From assembly GCF_932294415.1 (NCBI RefSeq), contig NC_065539.1:52285501-52349500 (forward strand): 64,000 nt of DNA. The letters run 5' to 3'. Under the pieces are notes generated by a model. It had not been told where the DNA came from and made no database searches. It was given only the letters and a program-made list of their open reading frames with translations. Within the stretch, counting starts at the first letter, position 1; the number at the start of each line of letters is the position of its first letter. Of this stretch, positions 34,532 to 45,414 are shown piece by piece. Source of the DNA: Quercus robur (lineage: Eukaryota > Streptophyta > Magnoliopsida > Fagales > Fagaceae). The position numbers were made by a program, and so were the translations under genes.

Positions 34532-34815
34532 ATAGCCAAAGCTACAAGTAGTTTAGGCATTGTTTTCAGTAGCAGATAAGTCACACGTGTTGTTACTAAT
34601 CCTTGCACGTGCTGTAACTAATTTCCTCATAATTAGGATAGTTAGTTAATTAGTTATACTCTGTTATGGACGTTTAGGTCCAGAGGTTGGGGATTACTGT
34701 ATATAACTCTGTTTTGTGTACAGATTCATTTATTCAATCAACTCAGAAATTTCTATACCTCTCTCTCTCATTTTCTCTGTGATAGCTTAGCTTCTTTTCC
34801 CTTTATTCTCTTATG
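34436..34815 (+). repeat. 3' LTR of Copia element
   Basis: 380 bp. It differs from the 5' LTR at five internal positions and at the last base (TTATG instead of TTATA). Confidence 0.95.
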
Positions 34816-34820
34816 CACTC

Positions 34821-34962
34821 TAACAAACTTAAGCAACACATGCTCAGCATGTGACAACTAAGGTAACAACAAATATTAAACTACATTTAGCAAAGTTCTA
34901 CATATTACATTTAGTACTAAACAACTTGTAGCTTTCTCAGTTAGACGTGATCTTCCTCAATA
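34821..34962 (-). repeat. Older LTR, right part (minus orientation)
   Basis: This is the continuation of 29237-29385 on the other side of the Copia insertion. On the minus strand its start (TATTGAGG) is preceded by the purine tract TTAAGGGGGAG. Only ~20 bp of that element's internal region remains before copy B of the flanking repeat starts. Confidence 0.6.
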
Positions 34963-35310
34963 CTCCCCCTTAAGATGGAGTAAGTCTATGAAGTTTTATC
35001 AATTTTATGTTACTCTTATTATGAGTATATTAATTAGAGGAGGGGAAGGAATAATACCATTTATAAATTAATGTAATTAGACAACCAGTTAGCTCTTTCT
35101 AAGATTAACAAAAATAAGCCATGATCAAGCATGCTAGTTATGAATCTCCTCGTATTCTAGCATTCTAATCATCTTTTTAAGTCACTTGTACTCTTTTTAG
35201 TATCCAAGTATTTGGTGCCTATACTTTGGTTAAACTATGTATTTAGTGGCTATACTTTGGTTAAACTACGTATTTGGTGTCTATACTTCGGTTTTTATTA
35301 GGTTAAACTA

Positions 35311-36989
35311 TGAAGTCGATGGCTTGAATTCAACTTAAACCATGATTGGTTTGGAGTGGCATGCAAGCCTTGATTTCCTATTTCAAGTGCAACACTATTT
35401 CCTAATTGTTTTAGGAGTAGTTTTCATAGAAGGTTATGTGTAAAAGATTGAATTCCCACCGGCCTTAGATATCCTAAATATATTAGAAGACACAAGAAGT
35501 TAATAGAAAACTTACTCAACCTAAAGTATAAGTTCTATCAAATTTTTTTTTACAAGCCCTTGTATAGACCAAATTCAATCATGAAACCCAAATTTCTTCT
35601 TCAGGCCCTAGTATAGTCCAAAGTCAATTAAAAAACCCAAACTTCTTCTTCGAAATGGTGTCAGGACGACTATACCTAACATCAGACTTAACAACCAAAG
35701 ACAAGATCTGCCAATACTCAGCTTCTTGATGCATATCAGCCATTGCTACAGAAGCTTCAAGCTCGACCATCTTCCAGCAAAACACATTGGAAGTAGCTTG
35801 AAGTTGATCAAAAGAAGTCGAAATAGTTGACTTCAATCCACCAACATTAAAGTGAATATCATGCACCTAACGCTGGATATCCACCACCACGAATTCTACA
35901 TGACCAAAGCTTACACTGGATTGGTTTACCTCATACCATCCAAGCGCCAACAACCCAAATCCAACCAAAATGAACTCCAATTGAAGCTTCTTCAACTTCT
36001 CTCTCTGTTTCATGAAAGAATCAACAATTGCCTTGCTCCTCACTTCAGCTCTCTCAAGTAACTCATAGGCCTTTTGCTGTCTCCTTTCTAAAAATTTTCT
36101 TTATAGCCATTGTTTGAGAGCTTATCAATGTCTGAATCACAGAGTTCTTATGAGTGCCAAGTCGGAATCACAGAGTTCTTATAAGTGCAGAGAGAGATAA
36201 TGAGCCAGTGTAGAGTGAGGGATTGAGTGATTTTCACCTTTTACATTTTAAGGATGGGCTTCACCCTTTGGGCTTATGAAAAATGGGTTTTAGTTGAAGT
36301 TTCATCCTCACCAGCCTTAGATATCCAAGTCCAACTTGGAATTGATGTTTTGGACCTCACGTGCTCAATGTATATTGACTGGTTTAGAATAGTAGCAAAG
36401 TAGATATACTTGAGATATAGAGTTCTACTTAAAGTAATTTGTCTTTGCTTGGAGTAGTACTTTGCACGTGGAAATAAAGAAGTTGCATGTAATACAATTC
36501 TATTGCTTGAAGGACTCATCTTTGCCGACTTAAATATCTTATATAAGGAGAGGTGTTGCGGCAATTGTAGAGATGGAAAAAAGCATGAAATAGAGAGAAT
36601 TGTAGAGTGAAATAGAGAGTTTGGCTGTTGCATATTATTGTGAGAATTCTCTAGTTTAGAATAAGATGCAAGGTTTTTTCTATTCCTTGTATTTGTGAGA
36701 GAGCTATTGGGTGTATTGGGGATTGGGTGTGTGTGAGAATGCTGATACACCAACTTGTATATCTCCATATTTGATTAGTGGAATTTCTTCATCATTGCCC
36801 GTGGACGTAGGCCAAAATCCGAACCATGTAAATCCTTGGTGTTCTTTTGTTTGTGTGTGTTTGTTTATTTTCAGATTTTGGGTTTGCTTCGTTCCTATTA
36901 TTTATTTCTTGTAGATCTTTCTATAGTCATAATATTTTCACAATCAATATTAAGGTGGGAGTGCTATCCAAAGGCGCTTTCCTATAGCA
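35311..36989 (+). mobile_element. LTR-like insertion (1679 bp, TG...CA) with 7 bp target duplication
   Basis: It begins TGAAGTCGATGGC and ends TTTCCTATAGCA. TAAACTA is repeated on both sides (35304-35310 and 36990-36996), and comparison with uninterrupted copy A confirms the exact insertion limits. The right half reads like an LTR: TATA-type TTATATAAGG near 36540, a transcribed-leader-like region, and GGACGTAGGCCAAAATCCGA near 36803. No second LTR, primer site or pol is present, so a solo LTR or LTR-like unit is likely. Seven bp is longer than the usual 5 bp duplication. Confidence 0.55.
35624..36110 (-). pseudogene. Small intronless pseudogene of unknown family inside the LTR-like insertion
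   Basis: On the minus strand ATG 36110 opens MAIKKIF. After a +1 shift the frame runs QQKAYELLERAEVRSKAIVD, KQREKLKKLQLEFILVGFGL, one stop near 35870, then HDIHFNVGGLKSTISTSFDQ and ends KKKFGFFN with TGA at 35624. This is about 160 codons broken by one frameshift and one stop. It has a basic/coiled N-terminal part, a hydrophobic segment (FILVGFGLLALGW) and a helical C-terminal part. I do not recognise the family. A near-direct repeat (CACCRGCCTTAGATATCC) flanks the region at 35457 and 36309, as if the block had been inserted into the LTR. Confidence 0.5.
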
Positions 36990-37587
36990 TAAACTACATA
37001 TTTGGTGCCTATACTTTATACTATATTTCAATTTGGTCCCTAACATTTCAATTGTGTCAATTTGGTCTCTAACCTTTTAGTGCCATATCAAATTAGCTTT
37101 CATTAATATGGTAATAAACTTTTTTTTTCCAGCTGTTTGCCATGTTAGCAATTTCCATCAAGAGATAACAATATAGACTAAATTGACATGACACTAAGAG
37201 GTTAGGGACCAAATCAACACAATTAAAAGGTTAAGGACCAATTTAAAATATGGTTTAAAAGATAAAGACCCGTAGTTTAACCAAACAAAAACTCCTAACA
37301 TAACACCAATGCATTGATCAATCAATCACTCGGAATTCAATAATGACAGCTAAAACTATCAATGTGACCGCTTGGAAAATTGGTATATATGAATACAATC
37401 ATATTAGGTTTTCATTTTTTTTTTTTATCATGTAATAAAATCGTTTTAACCTAGGATCTATCGCTTCAATCTCTTGTTTTATAGTGCGTGGTGTTCCCTT
37501 GTGTGTTGGTTTTGGGTTTAATTACCTCTACCTTACATCATACACTCTATAAAACAAAAAATTTTACATCATTCACTCTGCAAAATA

Positions 37588-39445
37588 AAAATTTGGCATA
37601 AATCAACTTTTCGTTCCTACATTTTGACCCGATTCTCATTTTCGTCTCTACTTTTTATTTTTACCACATTTAGTCCCTATTTAGAAAAACGCCATCCATT
37701 TAGTCCTTTTCGTCAGTGTCCTAACGGAAAAATCCTATGTAGCAAACAACACTATTAAAATAATTATAAAAAATTTTATTTTGACATTAAAAAATGCCAC
37801 ATCGGCATATAAATTTAAAAAAATAATTTACTAGTTTTAACTAAATGAAAAAATAAAACAGAATTAAAAATCAAAATTCACATGAATTAAGTTTAAAAGT
37901 ATCTTGAACAAGAACACAAAGAACACCAACCCAGACTTAAGATCTCAAAATTAAAACCCAAAATCACAAATAACTCAAAAAATAAGAACACAAAATTAAA
38001 CATAAGATCTACATCAGAATAAACATGAACATGGAATTAAATAAGAACAAGAGTAATATTCCAAGCTCAAAACAATCTGTCTCGAACTATTAACAGGGAT
38101 CTAAGCATATAGAACAACACATGAACCCCTAGCAAAAGCAACAAAATATCAAACCCCAATAGAGCTGAGATTCAGAAGCAGGAGAACATACCCTTTTTCT
38201 TGGTTCAATCCAAGCAACAAACCCCATATTCGGTAAGCTCTAAAAGACAAATTTGAAATCACCCACCAGATTCTTCTACTCCACATAATCCAGAAATTAA
38301 AAAAAAAAAAATTAATATCTAAAAAAATAATTTGAAAGCTAAATTGAAAGAGAGAATTCTTATGTTGTATATGAGGGGTTCACAGTGAGGAAGAAGAAAG
38401 AAAATAAATAAACGCGAAGAGACAGAGAAAAAGAAAAAGAAAAAATGAAATGGGAACAATTACGCCTTGACTCATGGAACAAAGCAAGAGAGGAAAAGTC
38501 CAACGGGATCTCTCTCTCTCTAATTTCTCTTCCTAGAAAAAGGATTGAGTTATGTTGAGATTAACACGAACAGACTCAACATAACTACAGCGACCCTGGG
38601 AACTGTAATTGGCAATGAGCTGAGCAAGAATGTCGGTACGAAGAGACCTATCTCAATATGAACGAAATACCACAAACCAAGGCACCTTAGAAGCTTCTAG
38701 TGGCTCAAAAAGTCTAGAGTTTTAGAGGTCAAAAAGGGAATCGGGTTGAGGATTTCAATTAGGATTTTGAATTTCTTCTGGGACTTTACAAGAGTGATTT
38801 GGCGCTTGTGGGTGTTCTTCTTGTTTCACTTTGGGGCTCGACGAGAAAAGATTTGGAAGTGAGAGTCGGTGGTGGTGGTGGTCTTGGGAGAGAAGAGTGA
38901 GATTGGTTTAGGATTGTTGTTTTGGATTGCTAGGGTTTGATCATTGAATGGGTTTTGGGTCTTCAATTTGAAAGGTTAGGGTTTGTGGAGATTGGGGATC
39001 ATGAGATAGTGGGTTTTGTGGATCTGATGTTTAATTTTGTGTTCTTATTTTCTGAGTTATTTGTAATTTTTGGTTCTTAATTTTGAATTCTTAAATCTGG
39101 GTTGATGTTCTTGTTCAAGATATTTTTAGATCTTAATTCATGTGAATTTTGATTTTTAATTCTATTTTAATTTTTTTATTTAGTTAAAATTAATAAATAA
39201 TTTTTTTAAAAAAAATTTATATGCTAATGTGGCATTTTTTAATGTCAAAATAAAATTTTTATCATTATTTTAATAGTGCCGTTTGCCACGTAGGATTTTG
39301 CCATTAGGGCATTGATGGAAAGGACTAAAATGGATGGTGTTTTTCTAAATAGGGACTAAATGTGGTGAAAATAAAAAGAATAGACCAAAATGAGAATCGG
39401 GTCAAAATGTAGAGACGAAAAGTGCATTTACGCCTAAAATTTTTA
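37588..39445. mobile_element. Foldback/MULE-like element with ~420 bp terminal inverted repeats
   Basis: 37588-38010 and 39020-39445 are inverted copies. Matching marks on the two arms include CTACATTTTGACCCGATTCT against its inverse in AGAATCGGGTCAAAATGTAG, and TAGTCCCTATTTAGAAAAAC against GTTTTTCTAAATAGGGACTA. The ~1.0 kb centre is single-copy here and has no transposase. It may be captured host DNA (for example 38560-38990). A target duplication is not clear. Confidence 0.8.
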
Positions 39446-41340
39446 GAAAGGAGGATGTGTAAGTTTAGATAGAATAGGTGTGATATAGAAAGAGGGAATT
39501 TCACAATGGACTGTGACCCAAGTGAAACTTCATCCTCCAACAAGAGATAGAAATAAAGAGAAGCCTGCAGTTAACACAATAATCAATGAAGAAAATAAAT
39601 TTTTTTAGTTTTTACCAATTCTTTTTTGATAGGTACAACTTTTTACCAACTTATGATTTCTCCTCCATGAAGAAAAATGGACATTCCATAATTAGTCATT
39701 GGAGTAAATTGGTTACTTTTGCCTAAATTATGACCACAAACATCCTATTCTAGCATGAATCTCCATCGTATTCTAGCATTCTAATCATCTTCCTAAGTCA
39801 CTTCCACTTTATTTAGTATCCAAGAAGCTACTAATCCAGTTGATTGGTTTTTTTTTTTATAAACATCCAATTGGTTAGTCTAGTTAATTTAATCCTTAAA
39901 AACAATTAAGGATTCATTGATCTAGTTTACTAATTCCTTAAAAACGACAAGTTCTGGTACTTCGTACAATACCAATAACAATATGGTCAATAAGACCTAA
40001 ATCAAATAAAACCTCATCTCCTTGCAAGTACAAGAGAGATTGAGATTGTAGGCTTAAGATCTAAATCAAATAAATCTTTATTGTTGTTTGTTTGCGTATG
40101 GATTTATTAGGCATTTGCTCTGTTAGAGATACTAGAGTCCAAAAGGCCCAAACTCACTGTTGTACTAAAATACTTGAATTACAAGAGCTAATGTGATAGG
40201 TATGCCTTGTTAAGGTGAACTACAAGCGGGCTATGTTAAATAAATCCAATATCCAAATTGATCCAATTTGCATCTAATCAAAACCATCTCAACTCATCCA
40301 GTTCCATGGTTGTCTATATATATAAAATATGATTTGAAACATACAACATCAACTTTATAATATGATAATTGTTGTATACTATTAAATAAAGACACTAATT
40401 AGTTGTTGGTATACATATGGTTGAAACTCAAGTCTCCTAATTAAGAAATAAGAGAGTTAGGGACCTACGTAGCCTTTGAAGTTGCACCCCAAATTTATTT
40501 TTAAAAATATTAGAATATATATTAGGTATTAATTTTAGCAATTTTGTTATATAAAATTACGCTTTGCCCCCTTAATAATATCATTAATTCTTTTTAAGAG
40601 TGATGTTATAGCCACAAATTTTTCTACAATATTTTTACAAACTATTTAAGGTAGCAAATTTTTATTAATTCGCATTTAGGCCCACCACTTTTTTTTACTT
40701 ACCAATAACCATTCATTACATCAGTAGTTTGTAAAAAAAAATTGTAACTCTAGCATTTTCTTCTTTTAAAGACCATAAAAAAATCTATAAATTATTTTAT
40801 TTTTTTTAATACAAGCCCAAAAAAGTTAGCCCAATAATAAAAATTATCAACAGCAAAGTTTTAAAAAAATTAAGTCTAATCAACCAATTTTACCTAAAAT
40901 AAACAACCCAACCTTTTAAAAAATTTCAAACAAAATAATTGTTCTGACCCACAACACACATCAAAGTCTCAAAAAAAAAAAAAAAAAAAAAAAAAAAAAC
41001 ACCTTAGTGGCCTAGCAGCAAAGTTGTCGCTCCAACTATAAGTCTTGGCTCAAATCCTGAAGAGAGTAGAGATAAGGCTATAAATGAGAAGAGCCAAGTC
41101 GAGTTATATAAAGTTTAGGCTTGTTCATTTAATTTTATTTTGAACATGACATGTTTGAGTGCATCACCAAACAAGATTATATGTTCAAGCATTTGTTCAT
41201 TTTCTTCGTCACGCAAGTTTAATCTTATTTGTGAGGTACTTGATTAATTAATTAATTTATTTTTTCCTACATATAATAAAACCTCGATTACAATATTTTA
41301 CCCATTCACAAATTTATAAATTGTTAAAACAAATGGAATA
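39446..41340. other. AT-rich intergenic DNA
   Basis: A ~75 bp fragment at 39754-39827 matches part of repeats A and B (CATGAATCTCCATCGTATTC). A 28 nt poly(A) lies near 40972-40999, followed by a short tRNA-like sequence with GGCTCAAATCC that may be SINE debris. No gene is seen. Confidence 0.5.
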
Positions 41341-42028
41341 TGTAAGGCCTCGATTTGTAACGACCCCAAATTGGTGTATTGGGTTCGAATGTTAAAGGCC
41401 CAAACAATAAAATTTGTAGAGAGTGGGCTAAAAGGCTAGGTTTTGGTCACCGGACGGTGGTTAGTCATGGTGTTCATGGTAATCGCACAGAGGTGAACCG
41501 TGCTTGCTCAAGAAGTCTTTTTCTTCGGCACAGCCTGAGAGGCTCTGGTTCTTGGCCTTTCCCCCCCCCCCCCTCCCTTTTCTGGATTGCTTCCTTCTCC
41601 TTTTATACTAGCCTTTACCCTCCCTTCAACGTCCATGTGTAGGTCCAACTTTCTAGGGCTGATACTTATCCTATCAGCCCATACTTAAAGTGGTTGGGGG
41701 TGGTTGTAAAGCTGAAAAGCATTGCTCTGTCAGGCGCAGAGTACTTAATTATAGTAATGGCAGTCTTTCCCTTGTCCCTTGTCGCCACACTGCTCAAGGG
41801 TCCTTTCCCCATTAATGCGGAGGTGTTTAGCTTTTCCTTAAACCGTTCCTATACCATACTTGCCCTTTTTTCTAGGAACGCCTTGAGATGCCGAGAACAG
41901 AATCGTCCTCGGCTGTACTTTTAGGCCATTTGGACTTCTGTTGCATGTCCTCGGCAACGCCTATCCTCGGCGTGGGCCTTGGGCCTTAATGCAAAGTGGG
42001 CCGGGGTCATAAATTCTCTGACCCCACA
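41341..42028 (-). repeat. LARD 3' LTR (by element orientation)
   Basis: 688 bp, collinear with 44728-45409 with scattered substitutions and a longer C tract near 41560. Confidence 0.9.
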
Positions 42029-42794
42029 ATAGCCCCTCAAAATCCTGCTATCCGGCTTCTCGAACGGAGAGGAGGATTTTGATGATGTCGGGCCTATGTC
42101 ACGGCTTGCCAAGTCTTATCCTTCATCAATGTTAGAGCTTTTTCGTTTGCTTGGAACACGCTCCAGATTGTAAGACATTCTTTTGGTTTACCCACGTCGT
42201 GCTCCTGCCGTTTTGGTACACGAGACGCATCTTTAATAAGGTCTCTTTACATAGCGACGCAAATCCAACAGCTAAAGATGGCTTTGGGAATTGAACGGGA
42301 CTTATCTCGTTTGTAGTTTTTCTTGAAGATTTGTACATATTAAATGCCGTCAGGCTTGCCCTCTATATAAGAAGCACGGTGGGAGGTCATTTCCTTTACG
42401 TACAGACCCTTCAAGCTTTTCAAATCCCTAACCCTCCAGTTGTGCTAAAAGTCCCCACTACCAGTGTGACTAAGCCCTAGGGAGTGATTTGGTCAAGTTT
42501 AGGATGTGGGCAAAGGGACCACACCCTCTCCAGAAGCACTAGATTTCCCCGAGACTCAAGATGGCCCGGTCAGGGCAAGGGAGACAAAGACTCAAGACAC
42601 TTCTTCCCCTTGATAAGGCAAGAAAGGAGCCTCTTCTTCCTTCAGCCAAAATCCGAAGTAGGTGGAGGTCGCATCAGATTTTTGGTATGACAGCACTGAG
42701 GTTTCTCATCGTCAGTACCATCCGCTCTCTCCCGAGCGCTGCTAATATGATACCTACTCGATTGTAGTCAGAGCTGGTACGGGGATTAGGCATC

Positions 42795-42915
42795 CCTGCT
42801 TCTTCCTCTCTTCCATCACTGGTGCCACCTAGGTGCCTCCGCTTCTTCTTCTCTTCCATCACTGGTGCCACCCAGTTGCCTCTGCTTCTTCTTCTTTTCT
42901 ATCACTGGTGCCATC
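42795..42915. repeat. Three-copy ~50 bp tandem repeat
   Basis: The unit TGCTTCTTCCTCTCTTCCAT + CACTGGTGCCACC occurs three times with small changes, inside the LARD. Confidence 0.85.
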
Positions 42916-43440
42916 CTGACGTGCTTAGTTGCTGCTAGGGCTAAATTTTGAAGGATTTATCATTCCCCTATATCTTTTTCTTTTTGCTTCTAGTATAGGC
43001 TTGTTTAAGCCCCTTATTGTATGATGTACTACTTCTTTGTCTAATAAAAGATGACTTTATCTCATTTTGCGTGTTTTTACTTTTCTGTCATAATTATTTT
43101 GTGAATGGATGTGCTGGTGTCCTTTTCTTTTGAACAATACTTAGGGCCGAAACCCTTGTTAACAAAGAATTATCACTTTGAACTCATTAAAACTGATGGG
43201 CACAATAATGCCGACTTGAAGTAGGTTAGCCATATGAGACTGACCGAGATAACCGCTGAATGCTTTGTATTGCATACGGGGTGATCACTCGAGGATGAGT
43301 AACTTAAAATGAACTATTTGAGAGGGTCGCCGAGCACTAGGGTGCTTTGCCATGTTCTTGACAATTCATAACCTGAACCCTTTTTTGGCACCCGGTCCGA
43401 AGACCGTGGTATGACTGTACCGGGTCTAAACACTCGGTTT

Positions 43441-44455
43441 GTGTTAGTTTCCTTAGAACTGGGAATTCAAGGACTGCGCGGGATTTCCATTCTGTCTAGG
43501 ACTTAGGTCATTTTCTAGTGACTAGTTTCCCTATAGGTTTGAGTCCAAGGACCATGCAATACCTTGGTTCTGTTCAAAACTTATAGTTTTTCTTTAAGTA
43601 GTTGGTTTCCCCATAAGTTTGAGTCCGAGGACCATACAAGACCTTGGTTCTATCAAAAACTTATAGTTTTTCTTTAAAGTAGTTAGTTTCTCCATAGGTT
43701 TGAGTCTGAGGACTATGCAATATCTTGGTTCTGTCCAAAACCTTATATTTTCTTTAAGTAGTTGGTTTCCCCATAGGTTTGAGTCTGAGGACCATGCAAT
43801 ACCTTGGTTCTGTCCAAAACTTATAGTTTTTCTTTAAGTAGTTGGTTTCCCCATAGGTTTGAGTTTGAGGACCATGCAATACCTTGGTTCTGTCCAAAAC
43901 TTATAGTTTTTCTTTAAGTAGTTGGTTTCCCCATAGGTTTGAGTCCGAGGACCATGCAATACCTTGGTTCTGTCCAAAACTCAGATTTTCTTAAAGTAGT
44001 TGGTTTCCCCATAGGTTTGAGTCCAAGGACCATGCAAAACCTTGGTTCTGTCCAAAACTTAGATTTTCTTTAAATAGTTGGTTTCCCCATAGGTTTGAGT
44101 CCGAGGACCATGCAAGACCTTGGTTCTATTCAAAACTTATATTTTCTTTAAGTAGTTGGTTTCCCCATAGGTTTGAGTCCGAGGACCATGCAAGACCTTG
44201 GTTCTATCCAAAACTTAGATTTTCTTTAAGTAGTTGGTTTCCCCATAGGTTTGAGTCCGAGGACCATGTAATACTTTGGTTCTGTCCAAAACTCAGATTT
44301 TCTTAAAGTAGTTGGTTTCCCCATAGGTTTGAGTCCGAGGACCATGCAAGACCTTGGTTTTGTCCAAAACTTATAGTTTTTTTTTTAAATAGTTGGTTTC
44401 CCCATAGGTTTGAGTTCAAGGACCATACAAGACCTTGGTTCTGTCCAAAACTTAT
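43441..44455. repeat. ~79 bp minisatellite, about 12-13 units
   Basis: Units of 78-81 bp contain GTAGTTGGTTTCCCCATAGG, TTTGAGTCCGAGGACCATGC and CCTTGGTTCTGTCCAAAACT. Unit starts fall near 43519, 43598, 43679, 43758, 43838, 43918, 43996, 44074, 44152, 44230, 44308 and 44387, with a diverged unit before them. Lengths are not all multiples of three, so it is not a conserved protein repeat. Confidence 0.95.
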
Positions 44456-44707
44456 AAGAATTCGGTGAATCGAGCCCGCGAGGATTAGCCCCTTGTTTGA
44501 CAAAGGTGTGTGTGGCGTAAACTTGATGTTGAAAGCCCCTAGAGCTGCCCGTGCCACTGGCACTTCGAAGTGCAGCCTTGAGTGGGCGCTGAATTAGGAC
44601 AACAACCCCGTGCTACCGGAAATGATGGAGGAGCTTCCGCAGACCCTTGTTCGACAGGAGTTTGATCCTACCACGACTAACCGCCGCCTGTGCCAACGCA
44701 CAGGCCT

Positions 44708-44727
44708 TTCCCACAGACGGCGCCAAT
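44708..44727 (-). other. Primer-binding site of the LARD
   Basis: On the minus strand TTGGCGCCGTCTGTGGGAA follows the LTR directly. TGGCGCCG-type primer sites are characteristic of several plant Gypsy lineages. Confidence 0.75.
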
Positions 44728-45409
44728 TGTAAGGCCTCGATTTGTAACGACCCTAAATTGGTGTATTGAGTTCAAATGTTAAACGCCCAAATAATAAAAT
44801 TTGTTGAGAGTGAGCTAAAAAGCTAGGCCTTGGTCACCGGATGGTGGTTAGTCATGGTGTTCATGGTAATCGCACAGAGGTGAACCGTGCTTGCCCAAGA
44901 AGTCTTTCTCCTCGGCATGGCCTGGGAGGCTCTGGTTCTTGGCCTTCCCCCCCCTCCCTTTTCTGGATTGCTTCCTTCTCCTTTTATACTAGCCTTTACC
45001 CTCCCTCCAACGTCCACGTGTAGGTCTAGCTTTCTAAGGCTGATACTTGTCCTATCAGCCCATACCCAAAGTGGTTGGGGGTGGTTGTAAAGCTGAAAAA
45101 CATTGCTCTGTCAGGCGCAGAGTACTTAATTGTAGTAATAACAGCCTTTCCCTTGTCCCTTGTCGCCACACTGCTCAGGGGTCCTTTCCCCATTAATGCG
45201 GAGGTGTCTAGCTTTTCCTTGAACCATTCCTATACCATACTCGCCCTTTTTTCTAGGAACGCCTTGGGATGCCGAGAACAGAATCGTCCTCGGTTGTATC
45301 TTTAGGCCATTTGGTTTTCCGTTGCATGTCCTCGGCAACGCCTATCCTCAGCGTAGGCCTTGGGCCCTAATGCAAAGTGGGCCGGGATCACAAATTCTCT
45401 GGCCCTACA
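44728..45409 (-). repeat. LARD 5' LTR (by element orientation)
   Basis: 682 bp, TG...CA, adjacent to the primer site on the minus strand. Confidence 0.9.
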
Positions 45410-45414
45410 GAATA

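Larger units (their letters stand above)
29386..34815 (+). mobile_element. Complete Ty1/Copia retrotransposon, 5.43 kb, intact reading frame
   Basis: Two 380 bp LTRs (29386-29765 and 34436-34815) flank an uninterrupted gag-pol. The primer site TGGTATCAGAGC (29766-29777) fits initiator tRNA-Met. The polypurine tract is CTTGAGGGGGA (34424-34434). A 5 bp target duplication, CACTC, is exact. The LTRs differ at 6 of 380 positions (~1.6%), so the insertion is young. LTR ends are TATCAGG...TTATA rather than TG...CA. All catalytic motifs are present, so the copy may be autonomous. It is inserted in an older LTR of opposite orientation. Confidence 0.96.
34983..37282 (+). repeat. Direct repeat copy B, interrupted (34983-35310 and 36990-37282)
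   Basis: It matches copy A (28646-29236) over its length but is split by a 1679 bp insertion. The right part completes a MITE. GGTTAAACTACATATTTGGT (35301 joined to 36997) faces, inverted, CCGTAGTTTAACC at 37282. The arms share the CAATTTGGTCCCTAAC...TTTCAATTGTGTCAATTTGG type sequence. Confidence 0.8.
41341..45409 (-). mobile_element. Gypsy-like LARD (large gene-less LTR element), 4.07 kb
   Basis: Two long direct repeats (41341-42028 and 44728-45409; 688 and 682 bp) have TG...CA ends. An exact 5 bp target duplication GAATA lies at 41336-41340 and 45410-45414. Orientation is minus: reading down from 44727 gives ATTGGCGCCGTCTGTGGGAA, a TGGCGCCG-type primer site typical of plant Gypsy elements. 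The purine-rich tract GATTTTGAGGGGCTAT abuts the LTR at 42029. The 2.7 kb interior codes for neither gag nor pol. It contains a ~79 bp minisatellite and a three-copy 50 bp repeat. Confidence 0.9.

Noticed and set aside
42484..42871. Several 65-68-codon frames inside the LARD
   Set aside because: They overlap on both strands and cross the three-copy repeat, with no retroviral motifs.
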